IMG/VR virus record: IMGVR_UViG_3300029827_000043
Location: 1 to 20,635 of that record
From: a virus
DNA: 20,635 nt
Strand: one strand, 5' to 3'
In this document: one piece after another, positions 1 through 7,199 of the stretch
How positions within the stretch are numbered: the stretch's first letter is position 1
Layout of the letters: every line of letters begins with the position of its first letter
Made by a program: the position numbers and the translations under genes
Notes under the pieces: model-generated
Database searches by the model: none
What the model saw: the letters and a program-made list of their open reading frames with translations, nothing else
What the model was told of the DNA's origin: nothing

Positions 1-1572
1 GGTATTGGTTCTCAAATGAGGCTGGATATGAATGTTATTCCAGTTGGTACTGAGGATGAAGCATTATCTGAATTGATGCACAATACTATTAAGCATTTCA
101 AAAGAAAACTGAATCTTGATAGGAAAGAAGGGAGATGTTTTGAACACTGTATTAAGAGTGGAAGAAGCTATCTTAACTTCTATATAGATACAAGTAATCC
201 TTTCAAGAAGAAGATAGAAACTAAGGTCTATCGTGGTTATGACTGCTATAAAGACCCAGATTCTACTGAATATGATATGTCTGATGCGAGGTTCTTCTTT
301 GCTAATAAGTGGTTAACAGAGGAAGAGATTAAGCAGTTCTGGCCAGACTTCGATGGAAGTGCTGCTGGAACTGGAAGTTCTGTTGAGGGTATGCCAGACT
401 TCTTTGATGTAACTGCTGAGAAATACAGGCTTGTTGAAGCTTGGTGGCGGGAGATAAAGGAAGTTATTTGGTTTGTAAATCCTGTGAATGGGAAGCAAGA
501 ATACTTATTTCCGCCTGATTTTAAGAAGTTTAGTAATGCTATCATGGAGGGCATTGAAATGCCTATGCCTGATGGCAGCATGAGAAAATTTCAAAACCCA
601 GATGGTGTTCAAGGAATATCTGCTCATAAGAAGATTGTATACTTTGCTATCTTTTCTGGGAGTGGAATATTAAGGTGGGGAATAACTCCATATACTCATG
701 ATATGTTTCCTTTCATTCAGTTTGGTGCTTATGAGGATGACAATAACAATAGGTTCTTTAGTGCAATAACTATGATGAAAGACCCACAGCGTGGTCTTAA
801 CACTATGAGGAGGCAGTTAACTCATTTACTACAAACAGCACCGAAGGGAATACTGTTACATGAGGCTGGTGCGGTTCTCAATATTGAGGACTATGAGGAA
901 AGAAGTGCTGACCCAACATTTCATATGGAGCTATCAAAGGGTGGGCTTAACAGGATTGATTTTACTAAGCAACCACAAATTAGCCCTATATTCCAGGTTC
1001 TTGATGCAACGAATCAGCAAGCAATGAAAGATGCTTCAGGCGTTCAAGACCCTATGATGGGAGTTCAAACTTATTCAAGAGAGCCTGGAATTTCTATGCA
1101 AATGAGGCAGCAAAGTTCTATTGCTGTTTTAAATATCCTATTTGAGAATTATAATGAAAGCAGAAAACTTAGCACAAAAATGCTAATGTCATTGATTCAG
1201 CAGTATGTTACTCAAGAAGAAGTAATAAGAATTGAAGGTCAAAATGGCTGGCAACTGATGAAAATAAACAGTCAGTTGAATCCGCAAGGCCCTGATTTTA
1301 ATGATATAACAGCTGCGGAATTTGACTTAATAATTGATGAAGAATCTATGGCACAAAGTACAAGACTTGCAATAGCCAAGATGCTTGTTGACTTCAGCCA
1401 GAATAATCCTGGTGTTATTCCACCAGATGTTATAATGGACTATACATCTATTCCATTCTCGGTCAAGCAGAGGATTCGAGTCTATCAGGAAGAAATGTAT
1501 CAGAGACAACTCCAGATGATGGAGAAAGAAATGCAACTCAAAAATGCTGGTAAGAAGCAAGGAGGTCAGTAA
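1..1572 (+). CDS. Portal protein, P22-like (5' end outside window)
   Basis: Portal proteins form the dodecameric ring at one capsid vertex through which DNA is packaged and ejected. The frame is open from base 1 (GGT ATT GGT ...), so the first ATG at 16 is probably internal and N-terminal residues are missing; 523 codons are visible. The portion seen resembles P22-type portals: an IPVG segment near the visible start, a DP-S-DMSDAR segment around residues 84-97 followed by LTEEEIKQFWP, and a KDPQRGLNTMRRQ stretch near residue 262, matching the conserved 'DPQR..N' region. The C-terminal part (from about 420) is helical and charged and ends in a Met/Gln/Lys-rich tail, as in many portals. It overlaps the next gene by one base (TAATG). 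Aspartates before proline use GAC throughout. The family call rests on motifs and gene order, without a database search. Confidence 0.85.
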   Translation, partial: GIGSQMRLDMNVIPVGTEDEALSELMHNTIKHFKRKLNLDRKEGRCFEHCIKSGRSYLNFYIDTSNPFKKKIETKVYRGYDCYKDPDSTEYDMSDARFFFANKWLTEEEIKQFWPDFDGSAAGTGSSVEGMPDFFDVTAEKYRLVEAWWREIKEVIWFVNPVNGKQEYLFPPDFKKFSNAIMEGIEMPMPDGSMRKFQNPDGVQGISAHKKIVYFAIFSGSGILRWGITPYTHDMFPFIQFGAYEDDNNNRFFSAITMMKDPQRGLNTMRRQLTHLLQTAPKGILLHEAGAVLNIEDYEERSADPTFHMELSKGGLNRIDFTKQPQISPIFQVLDATNQQAMKDASGVQDPMMGVQTYSREPGISMQMRQQSSIAVLNILFENYNESRKLSTKMLMSLIQQYVTQEEVIRIEGQNGWQLMKINSQLNPQGPDFNDITAAEFDLIIDEESMAQSTRLAIAKMLVDFSQNNPGVIPPDVIMDYTSIPFSVKQRIRVYQEEMYQRQLQMMEKEMQLKNAGKKQGGQ

Positions 1573-2456
1573 TGGGTAAGGATGGCATAGACAGCTTAAT
1601 AGAAAAAGACTTTGATGGTGAAGATATTAACAGTGACCCAGGTGATGTAGAGGACGCTGCATTAGCGGCTGGTCCTGACAAGACTATGGATGAAGATAGT
1701 CCTGATTCTGGGGCAGAGGAAACCCCTGCTGAGCAGGCAAGTTCCGAAACTGATAATGATAATCCCGATAATGCTGGTCAGGAGGCAGAAGCTGCTGCGA
1801 CTGATTCAGACGATGCTGGTGGAGATGTTGATATTCAACCAGCTGACAGGGAAAGTAATTACAGAGCTTTATTGCGTGAACAAGGTCAGACAATTCGTGA
1901 CATAAATGAGCGTAATAAGCTACTGGAAGCTAAGTTGCAAGAAGCTGGCATCTTAAGTGATGAGGATGTCGAAAATTTAAATGCTGATACTTCAGTTGAT
2001 ACAGGTCGTCAAGACCAGCTGATGGATATGCTTGAAATGATGAGGATAAATCCTAAGTTTGAAGATGTTGATACAGTGGTTTCCCAACAGCACCACGATG
2101 ACTTCGTAGATGCCTTGACACGGAGCGTTGCTGAGGATAAAGGAATTTCCTACAGCGATGCTTATGCAATGACTATGGAGCATATTTGGGGACAGAGAAA
2201 CCCATATAAATATCTATATGAAAACATCAAGAAGCATCATCCCTCATACAGAAAAGCCAATGCTGCGACACCTACTGGACGGAAAGCTGATGGAAGCGAT
2301 AACAATGTTGCTCCCAGTATTTCCAATGTTGGAGGTGGAGGCGGTGGAAAAGGTGGCTGGACAATGTCTAAGATAGATGCTATGGATGAATCACAGCTTG
2401 CTAGTGTTCCAGCTGATGTCTACGACAAGTATCTTGCTGAGGAACTGCCTAAATAA
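1572..2456 (+). CDS. Probable capsid scaffolding protein
   Basis: This 294-residue protein lies between portal and major capsid genes, the usual place for a scaffold, which guides procapsid assembly and then leaves the head. Residues 1 to about 90 are very acidic and low in complexity, rich in Asp, Glu and Ala. Residues 95-125 form a likely helix or short coiled coil (RALLREQGQTIRDINERNK). Near the C-terminus is a run of glycines (GGGGGGKGG, about 255-263) followed by a Trp and a short acidic helix. Acidic N-terminus, central helix and compact C-terminal capsid-binding helix is a common scaffold layout, but sequence is poorly conserved in this group, so the call is mainly positional. It starts at the ATG in TAATG at the end of the portal gene, suggesting translational coupling. 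Confidence 0.65.
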   Translation: MGKDGIDSLIEKDFDGEDINSDPGDVEDAALAAGPDKTMDEDSPDSGAEETPAEQASSETDNDNPDNAGQEAEAAATDSDDAGGDVDIQPADRESNYRALLREQGQTIRDINERNKLLEAKLQEAGILSDEDVENLNADTSVDTGRQDQLMDMLEMMRINPKFEDVDTVVSQQHHDDFVDALTRSVAEDKGISYSDAYAMTMEHIWGQRNPYKYLYENIKKHHPSYRKANAATPTGRKADGSDNNVAPSISNVGGGGGGKGGWTMSKIDAMDESQLASVPADVYDKYLAEELPK

Positions 2457-2458
2457 TC

Positions 2459-2463
2459 GGAGG
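2459..2463 (+). promoter_or_regulatory. Ribosome-binding site of the major capsid gene
   Basis: GGAGG lies 8 bases before the ATG at 2472, in the 15-base gap after the preceding stop. It supports an independent strong start for the most abundant virion protein, unlike the coupled TAATG starts elsewhere. Confidence 0.8.
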
Positions 2464-2471
2464 ATTTTTAA

Positions 2472-3521
2472 ATGGGACAGACAAAATTCTTGACCAATAA
2501 TGCGCTTACTCGTAAGAGATGGTCTCGGGAACTTTTCAAAGTCGTTCTCAAGGACATTGAATTTAACGAGCTGATTGGTACAGGGACGGAAAATATCGTT
2601 CAGATGAAGACCGAACTTGGCAAAGGCGAGGGTGATACTATAACAATGGGTATCAGGCTGCCGTTGTCTGGCGAAGGTGTTGTTGGTCGTGATACTGTTG
2701 AGGGGAATGAAGAGGCACTGGTCTTCAAAGACTTTGACATGACCATTGAAGAACTTAATCATGCGGTTGACACTGGTGGCAGAATGGACCAGCAGAGGGT
2801 TCCCTATGACCTTATGCAGGAAGGTAAGATGGGCCTCCAGGAGTGGTGGTCAGATAAGCTTTCTGACTTGATGTTCGCTCATCTTTGTGGTGATACCACC
2901 TTCAGGATTGCTGGCAAAACATTTGCTCAGAATCCATCGGCTCCTGATAGTGACCACTTGGTTCTCGCAGATGATGTAGCTGAGGCATCTATGACCTCGG
3001 CAAATATCCTGGATTTGACCATGCTTGATAGGATGAAACAAATTGCTAGGATACCAAGAGCTGCTACCGGCTACAAGCTTCGTCCACTTATGATTCAGGG
3101 CAAGAAATACTATCGTGTTATACTTCACGACTATGTATTTGATGCTTTGAGGAAAAATACCAATGTTGGTGAGTGGGGTGATATGCTGCGGTCAGCCCAG
3201 AAACTGGCTATGGAGAATGTAGAAATTGTCTACAATGGTATGCTGGTTTCCAAGTCTGAGCGTATTCGCAGAGTACAGGGAGATGCCTCCGGTGGTGTCT
3301 ACCGTAATCTTTTCCTTGGTGCACAGGCTGCTTGTATTGCATGGGGTGGAGCTGGTGAAAGCAAAGGAACTACAATGTCCTTTGTACCCTATGAGAAAGA
3401 TGCAAAACGCTATGTGAATATTCGTGGTGGTGGTATTCTTGGTATAAAGAAGGTTGTCTTCAATAGCCAGGATTACGGTTGTCTGGTAGGTTCTTCCTAC
3501 GCTGAGCCACTGTCTGCGTAA
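2472..3521 (+). CDS. Major capsid protein, N4 gp56 family
   Basis: This 349-residue protein forms the icosahedral shell and should have the HK97 fold. It matches the N4-gp56 type by its N-terminal LTRKRWSRELF segment, the strand-rich GEGDTITMGIRLPLSGEG region (about 54-71), the helix with WWSDKLSDLMFAHLCG (about 124-139), and the C-terminal half with LILHDYVFDALR-like and YGCLVGSSYAE segments. Length fits the family. It has its own GGAGG site 8 bases upstream. Codon use differs from its neighbours: CGN arginine codons and CpG are clearly more frequent, as expected of a very highly expressed gene or one with a different history. The scaffold lies upstream and a probable decoration gene downstream. 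Confidence 0.88.
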   Translation: MGQTKFLTNNALTRKRWSRELFKVVLKDIEFNELIGTGTENIVQMKTELGKGEGDTITMGIRLPLSGEGVVGRDTVEGNEEALVFKDFDMTIEELNHAVDTGGRMDQQRVPYDLMQEGKMGLQEWWSDKLSDLMFAHLCGDTTFRIAGKTFAQNPSAPDSDHLVLADDVAEASMTSANILDLTMLDRMKQIARIPRAATGYKLRPLMIQGKKYYRVILHDYVFDALRKNTNVGEWGDMLRSAQKLAMENVEIVYNGMLVSKSERIRRVQGDASGGVYRNLFLGAQAACIAWGGAGESKGTTMSFVPYEKDAKRYVNIRGGGILGIKKVVFNSQDYGCLVGSSYAEPLSA

Positions 3522-3549
3522 CAATTAATTTCTGGGTAAGGAGGTTATC

Positions 3550-3954
3550 ATGCCTGATAGGTATTCTACAGCAGCATCGGACAACTATCGTCTTGCCAGA
3601 AGCAAGCTGATGATTGAACCAGCTGATGGGAGCTACAACATCATTCATCTACCAAGATTCACCTTTGTTAAGAAAGTATGGGTTCGTATAGATACTGCTT
3701 ATGGTGATGCTGGTGCGACAATGACTGTTGGCTTCATTGGCAACGGTGAATCGGCTGACCCAGATGCTTTCATGACAAGTACTGAATGTGACCCTGATGC
3801 TACTGGAATGAAAACATCTGTGGGTGGGACTGCTGACGAAGCAGAAGGTAAGTGGTTTGACACTGCAAGAGGTGCTATCACCGTTGATGTAGATGACAAT
3901 GGTGGTACAGTTGGAACATTCACAGTTTTTGTGGAGTATACAGTATTGAAATAA
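3550..3954 (+). CDS. Probable head decoration / small virion protein
   Basis: This 134-residue acidic protein follows the capsid gene and has a strong AAGGAGG site (3538-3544). Residues 34-60 (LPRFTFVKKVWVRIDTAYG) alternate hydrophobic and polar residues as in beta strands, followed by Gly/Asp/Thr-rich turns and a closing pair of strands (GTFTVFVEYTV, 122-132). Small beta-sandwich proteins of this look are common next to N4 gp56-type capsid genes in environmental phages, where they are taken to be decoration or stabilising proteins. It resembles the next protein in length, acidic turns and strand pattern. No catalytic motif is visible. Role is inferred from position and composition. Confidence 0.6.
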   Translation: MPDRYSTAASDNYRLARSKLMIEPADGSYNIIHLPRFTFVKKVWVRIDTAYGDAGATMTVGFIGNGESADPDAFMTSTECDPDATGMKTSVGGTADEAEGKWFDTARGAITVDVDDNGGTVGTFTVFVEYTVLK

Positions 3955-3986
3955 GCTGGGATGGTCAAAATTTGAACATCGTAGCT
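3954..3986. repeat. 33-nt imperfect palindrome between two virion genes (copy 1)
   Basis: The sequence is symmetric about base 3970: arms 3954-3969 and 3971-3986 pair over 16 positions with two mismatches (3959/3981, 3964/3976) and one G-T wobble (3958/3982). The central part is GGTCAAAATTTGAAC (3963-3977). The outer arms are AGCT at both ends. The reverse complement of the core occurs exactly at 19145-19159 inside a second palindrome. It starts on the last base of the preceding stop codon and ends 10 bases before the GGAGG of the next gene. No T-run follows, so it is not a typical intrinsic terminator. A protein-binding operator or an RNA processing or stability hairpin are both possible. 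Confidence 0.75.
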
Positions 3987-3996
3987 GTAAATATTT

Positions 3997-4012
3997 GGAG
4001 GAATAACAAATG
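3997..4012 (+). promoter_or_regulatory. Ribosome-binding site with shared TAACAAATG leader (copy 1)
   Basis: GGAGG at 3997-4001 is followed by AATAACAA and the ATG at 4010. The same GGAGG-n-TAACAAATG arrangement precedes the genes at 6061 and 6792, so three small structural genes share a nearly identical translation-initiation cassette. Confidence 0.75.
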
Positions 4013-4498
4013 GCAACTAACGACAAAAGGAGAACAGATGTTAGAAATCAGGTTCTTGAGAATCCTGTTTGGATAACCTCTGCTGAAGTCACTTACGAAG
4101 ACACTGGTGATAATGTCATCTTGTTTGACTTTGTGAATACAGGACAAATCTATGTCATTCATCACTGTATCTGCCAGGTAACCACACTGTTTGCAGGTGG
4201 CACACCGCTGTTGGATTTGGGTTCTGGTACTATTCCTACACCGGATGACCCAACACTGAGTATTGTTGACGCAGACGAGTACATTGCCCAGGCTGACATT
4301 ACAGCCACTTCTACCGGTGTATATGGCTGGGCAACAAGTGATGCTTATACAGCATGGGCTGCAGGGACTCTTGGTCTTGCTATTACCGGTGCTCAGGCAA
4401 CTGTACCTGTTGTATATGCTACAGTGTCTGCATCACTGACTGCAGGAGCTGCACGGTTCCATATGCTGATTTCAAGTATACCAGGAACCCGTTCCTAA
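4010..4498 (+). CDS. Probable second head decoration / small virion protein
   Basis: This 162-residue protein begins after a strong GGAGG site. After a basic N-terminus (NDKRRTDVRNQVLE) comes a strand-rich domain: VTYEDTGDNVILFDF, then IYVIHHCICQVTTLF, a Gly/Asp/Pro loop with LLDLGSGT (about 67-74), a DADEYI turn, and an Ala/Thr/Val-rich C-terminal half. The LGSGT...D...DADEYI arrangement is one I associate with small virion proteins found beside N4-type capsid genes. It looks like a distant relative of the protein at 3550-3954 (same position, beta-rich, acidic loops), but I cannot show homology by eye. It is separated from that gene by an unusual palindrome. Role as a decoration protein is inferred. 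Confidence 0.55.
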   Translation: MATNDKRRTDVRNQVLENPVWITSAEVTYEDTGDNVILFDFVNTGQIYVIHHCICQVTTLFAGGTPLLDLGSGTIPTPDDPTLSIVDADEYIAQADITATSTGVYGWATSDAYTAWAAGTLGLAITGAQATVPVVYATVSASLTAGAARFHMLISSIPGTRS

Positions 4499-4515
4499 GA
4501 TAGGAGGTTGATGTA

Positions 4516-5151
4516 ATGAACTTTGGGAAGCTCATATCAGAGGTACAACTCCTCGTGCAAGACTGGAGTCCAGATATTGCTTCAAGTATCCCTGGGGCTA
4601 TTAATGAGGCTCTAGCCTTCGTAGCAGGAGAGGTAGACCTTCCTGAGTTAAAGGCAGTTACATCAGTGTTGACAGTAGTCGACCAGGCTTGGGCTTCTAT
4701 GCCAAACACCTCTGCTGGCAAGCTTTTGTTTGTTTCCTATGGGAGCGACACAAAGGTTGAAATAAAGCCAAGTTTGACTGACCTCCTAAATGAAAGTCCG
4801 GGACTGGACGATGAGGGAGATGTAGAGATGGTAGCCTTAGAGGGAAATACCCTGTGGTACAGAAAGATACCCTCTGTGGCTACCTCTCTACTAATCCTTT
4901 ATTATAAGCTACCAACGGCACTATCTGGTAATTCTGATATACCTACTTGTTTACCTGAGCATCTTCATAGGGGACTTCTAGCACATGGTGCTGCAAAGAT
5001 ACTTTATGAGAATATTGAGGATGGACTGGATGAGAATGAGAAAGTCAATACACTGCATCATATGAGTCAGCAGGAGTTACATCTTCAAAAGCTTCGGGAG
5101 TGGATTGGTAAGAATAGGCCATCTGCCATAAGGAATCCTTATAATGTCTAA
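4516..5151 (+). CDS. Head-tail adaptor (connector) protein
   Basis: Adaptor proteins bind the portal ring after packaging and join head to tail. This 211-residue protein has the usual layout for podovirus adaptors: an N-terminal helix (FGKLISEVQLLVQD), a PGAINEALAFVAGEVDLPEL helix (residues 28-47), a central strand region with WYRKIPSVATSLLILYYKLP (about 114-133), and a C-terminal helical segment beginning CLPEHLHRGLLAHGAAKILYE (about 143-163), the typical 'P..h..l..ya...ly' part. Its place between decoration genes and a nozzle-like gene supports the call. TAGGAGG at 4501-4507 serves ATG 4516; an ATG-TAA pair at 4511-4516 overlaps this start. Its end overlaps the next gene by 8 bases. Confidence 0.7.
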   Translation: MNFGKLISEVQLLVQDWSPDIASSIPGAINEALAFVAGEVDLPELKAVTSVLTVVDQAWASMPNTSAGKLLFVSYGSDTKVEIKPSLTDLLNESPGLDDEGDVEMVALEGNTLWYRKIPSVATSLLILYYKLPTALSGNSDIPTCLPEHLHRGLLAHGAAKILYENIEDGLDENEKVNTLHHMSQQELHLQKLREWIGKNRPSAIRNPYNV

Positions 5152-6049
5152 AAGATATTTAATGCTGCGAGCAACCACAGGATTGAATAATGTGGTAGAC
5201 CCAGCTCGGCTGAGCTATAACGAAGATAATGGTGTCTGTGAATTAGCTGAAGCTGTCAATGTGGACATAGATAGGACAGGCAGAGTAGGGAGGAGAAAGG
5301 GATATTCTGAAATAGGAAACTTTACCAATGTTCACAGTCTCTATGCGTCGTCTGCTTATATGTATTTTATCTCTGAGGGTATCCTTTATGCTATGAATCA
5401 GTCTGAAGGGACTACAGCACTGGGGAGTATATCTGATGAAAGGACAGCGTTTGAGACTGTTGGTAGCAGGACTTATTTTTCTAATAATATGGATTCTGGG
5501 ATTATTGACGGTTTATCTAGGTCTCCATGGACTGCAGCTTCCTATGTAGGTCCAGCTACTGATAGAACATTTAGTGACCCACCGAAAGGTAATCACTTAA
5601 GATTATTTAATAGTAGGATGCTCATAGGCAGTGGGGATTTAATATGGGCATCTGAAAGATTTTCATATCACTGGTTCGATATGGCAAGAAGCTATATGCC
5701 TGTTGGTTCTGAAATTAGAATGATTGATAAAGTGAGTTCTGGTTTCTATGTTGGAGTTGATGGAAGAATTCTTTACTATCATGGTAATGACTTTGATTCA
5801 GTTGCTATGACAGTAATATCTGATGAGACGATTATAACTGGAACAAATCAGATGATTCAAGGAAGTAACTTTCCTGACTACAGGATTCATGAACAGATGA
5901 TAATTGCAGCAACTAATAGAGGAATTATCCTCCTCGGACCAGGAGGCTTTTACAAAAATTTAACAGATGACAAATTAACTTATGATGCTTCTAAACTTGG
6001 TGGGAGCGTCCTTACTGATAAGAAATACATCTTTTCTTGTGAACCATAG
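5144..6049 (+). CDS. Tail nozzle / stabilisation-like protein
   Basis: This 301-residue protein follows the adaptor, the position of P22 gp10-like tail stabilisation or nozzle proteins, which plug the portal channel and carry tail appendages. The N-terminus holds the signature I rely on: GLNNVVDPARL (13-23) followed by AVNVDIDRTGRVGRRKGY (about 37-54). The rest is a series of short strands with Tyr/Phe/Gly turns (SAYMYFISEGILYAM, GSRTYFSNN, FSYHWFDMARSYM, IIAATNRGIILLG), consistent with a beta-propeller. It ends at FSCEP, short for the P22 protein (about 470 residues), so a C-terminal portion seems absent or is supplied by another gene. The start ATG lies inside the adaptor gene's last codons. 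Confidence 0.6.
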   Translation: MSKRYLMLRATTGLNNVVDPARLSYNEDNGVCELAEAVNVDIDRTGRVGRRKGYSEIGNFTNVHSLYASSAYMYFISEGILYAMNQSEGTTALGSISDERTAFETVGSRTYFSNNMDSGIIDGLSRSPWTAASYVGPATDRTFSDPPKGNHLRLFNSRMLIGSGDLIWASERFSYHWFDMARSYMPVGSEIRMIDKVSSGFYVGVDGRILYYHGNDFDSVAMTVISDETIITGTNQMIQGSNFPDYRIHEQMIIAATNRGIILLGPGGFYKNLTDDKLTYDASKLGGSVLTDKKYIFSCEP

Positions 6050-6063
6050 GAGGATAACAAATG
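6048..6063 (+). promoter_or_regulatory. Ribosome-binding site with shared TAACAAATG leader (copy 2)
   Basis: AGGAGG at 6048-6053 overlaps the preceding TAG stop and is followed by ATAACAA and the ATG at 6061, nearly the same leader as before 4010 and 6792. Confidence 0.75.
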
Positions 6064-6780
6064 GGTCTTAAACTGAGTACAGGTTTGAGGAACTCCTTAC
6101 TAGCTGACGCTTTCCACATGGGTACTACGCTTCAGTATAATGATAATGGAGGTTCTCCCGACACAATAACCGATAGCGAAAATACATTCCTCACAAGAGG
6201 TTTTCGTGTGGGAGATGCTATTACAACTGCGAATTCAACTACCGCTGGCAATGATATATCAGGTATTACATTGACTGCTGTATCTGCGAGTACACTGACT
6301 TTTGCCACCGGTACACTTGCTGCAACGGAGGCCTTTGAAGCCGATACTACGGTAACAAGCGATAATGGAGAATCCTTCCAGGAATTGCTAAAGGATGGAG
6401 TCATCAGGATTTATTCTGGCTCCCAGCCTTCATCCGCAGATGATGCTGAAACAGGTACATTACTTGTTACTATCACAGTCGGTTCTGGTGCCTTTACACC
6501 AGGTTCTCCGACTAATGGGCTTGAGTTTGGGCCTATTGTAAGTGGCATTTTATCCAAGCGTTCTGATGAAGTTTGGTCAGGCGTAGGTGTTGCTGCTGGT
6601 ACAGCGGGATGGTTCAGGTATTATTCTAATCCCATGGACACTGGTGCAAATGCAACTGCTGTGAGATTTGACGGTAATGTAGCTACAAGTGGAGCAGTCA
6701 TAAATATGTCATCTACCAATATTGTTATAGGTGCTACATCAACGGTAGATACTTTTGCAATAACTCTACCCGCTTCTTAA
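6061..6780 (+). CDS. Small virion protein with an inserted beta domain
   Basis: This 239-residue protein begins MGLKLSTGLRNSLL, a start I recognise in a common family of small phage structural proteins of unknown role. In that family the N-terminal helix runs directly into an IRIYSGSQPSSADDAETGT segment, a GLEFG strand, and an EVWSGVGVAAGTAGWFR segment. Here those pieces sit at about 114-132, 154-158 and 171-187, and residues of roughly 20-105 are an added Thr/Ser-rich domain with TDSENTFLTRGFRVGD and ISGITLTAVSASTLTF, like Ig-like or fibre modules. The protein therefore looks like a known core with a surface domain inserted after its first helix. It probably sits on the tail or head surface. 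No enzymatic motif is seen. Confidence 0.55.
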   Translation: MGLKLSTGLRNSLLADAFHMGTTLQYNDNGGSPDTITDSENTFLTRGFRVGDAITTANSTTAGNDISGITLTAVSASTLTFATGTLAATEAFEADTTVTSDNGESFQELLKDGVIRIYSGSQPSSADDAETGTLLVTITVGSGAFTPGSPTNGLEFGPIVSGILSKRSDEVWSGVGVAAGTAGWFRYYSNPMDTGANATAVRFDGNVATSGAVINMSSTNIVIGATSTVDTFAITLPAS

Positions 6781-6794
6781 GGAGGTAACAAATG
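6779..6794 (+). promoter_or_regulatory. Ribosome-binding site with shared TAACAAATG leader (copy 3)
   Basis: AAGGAGG at 6779-6785 overlaps the preceding TAA stop and is followed by TAACAA and the ATG at 6792, the third occurrence of this initiation cassette. Confidence 0.75.
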
Positions 6795-7199
6795 TCTAAA
6801 TGGTGTGCTGATTATCTTTTAGATTTAATGCTTACCGAGATAAAAGGTAATGCAAATAGGCTATCTGTGTGCTCTGCTCAGCCCACAACATATGACCAAG
6901 CAGTAAATGTTGCTGCATCTTCTGGTTATATGTTGGCTATATCCAGTGTTGTAGATATTACTTCTCTTGCCACAGTAGGTGATGGTACCAGCGGAAGAAA
7001 GCTGACTATCCCCGAAAACTTTGGCAGTGCATCTGCTCTGTATATTTCAGATGGTGGCTCAGCAACGCACATTGCTTTAACTGATAATGGAAGCAGTGGA
7101 ACACTGATGTATATAACCACCTGTACTCCACAGTCATTAACAGCAACAGGTAATGTAACTGTTCCTTCTTGGGGCATAACCTTACAAGACCCAACATAA
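6792..7199 (+). CDS. Small conserved virion protein
   Basis: This 135-residue protein begins MSKWCADYLLDLMLTEIKGN and continues ANRLSVCSAQPTTYDQA (22-38), a pattern recurring in environmental tailed phages as a small structural protein beside the MGLKLSTGLRN type. The remainder is beta-rich: TSGRKLTIPE (about 74-83), ATHIALTDNGS, LMYITTCTPQSL, VTVPSWGITL. The C-terminal PSWGI-like strand ending near DPT is a usual family ending. Its exact position in the virion is not known to me. The stop codon shares a base with the next gene's ATG (TAATG at 7197-7201). Confidence 0.55.
   Translation: MSKWCADYLLDLMLTEIKGNANRLSVCSAQPTTYDQAVNVAASSGYMLAISSVVDITSLATVGDGTSGRKLTIPENFGSASALYISDGGSATHIALTDNGSSGTLMYITTCTPQSLTATGNVTVPSWGITLQDPT

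Noticed and set aside
16-18. ATG at 16 as the true portal start
   Set aside because: The frame is open back to base 1 and the part seen begins in the middle of what P22-type portals normally contain, so the gene is cut by the window edge.
246-581. Minus-strand open frames such as 246-581 and many similar ones through the window
   Set aside because: They lie entirely opposite well-supported plus-strand genes, lack ribosome sites and give low-complexity translations without domain features.
3954-3986. Palindromes as intrinsic terminators
   Set aside because: No run of T follows on either strand, and the paired region is AT-rich at its centre.
5929-5951. CCTCCT-AGGAGG hairpin followed by CTTTT, terminator-like
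   Set aside because: The stem has only six pairs, the T-run is four bases, and it lies inside a coding sequence 100 bases before its end. Chance is more likely.
7169-7198. Upstream ATG at 7169 for the propeller-like gene
   Set aside because: It would overlap the previous gene by 31 bases and has no good ribosome site; the ATG at 7199 fits the TAATG pattern used by other genes here.
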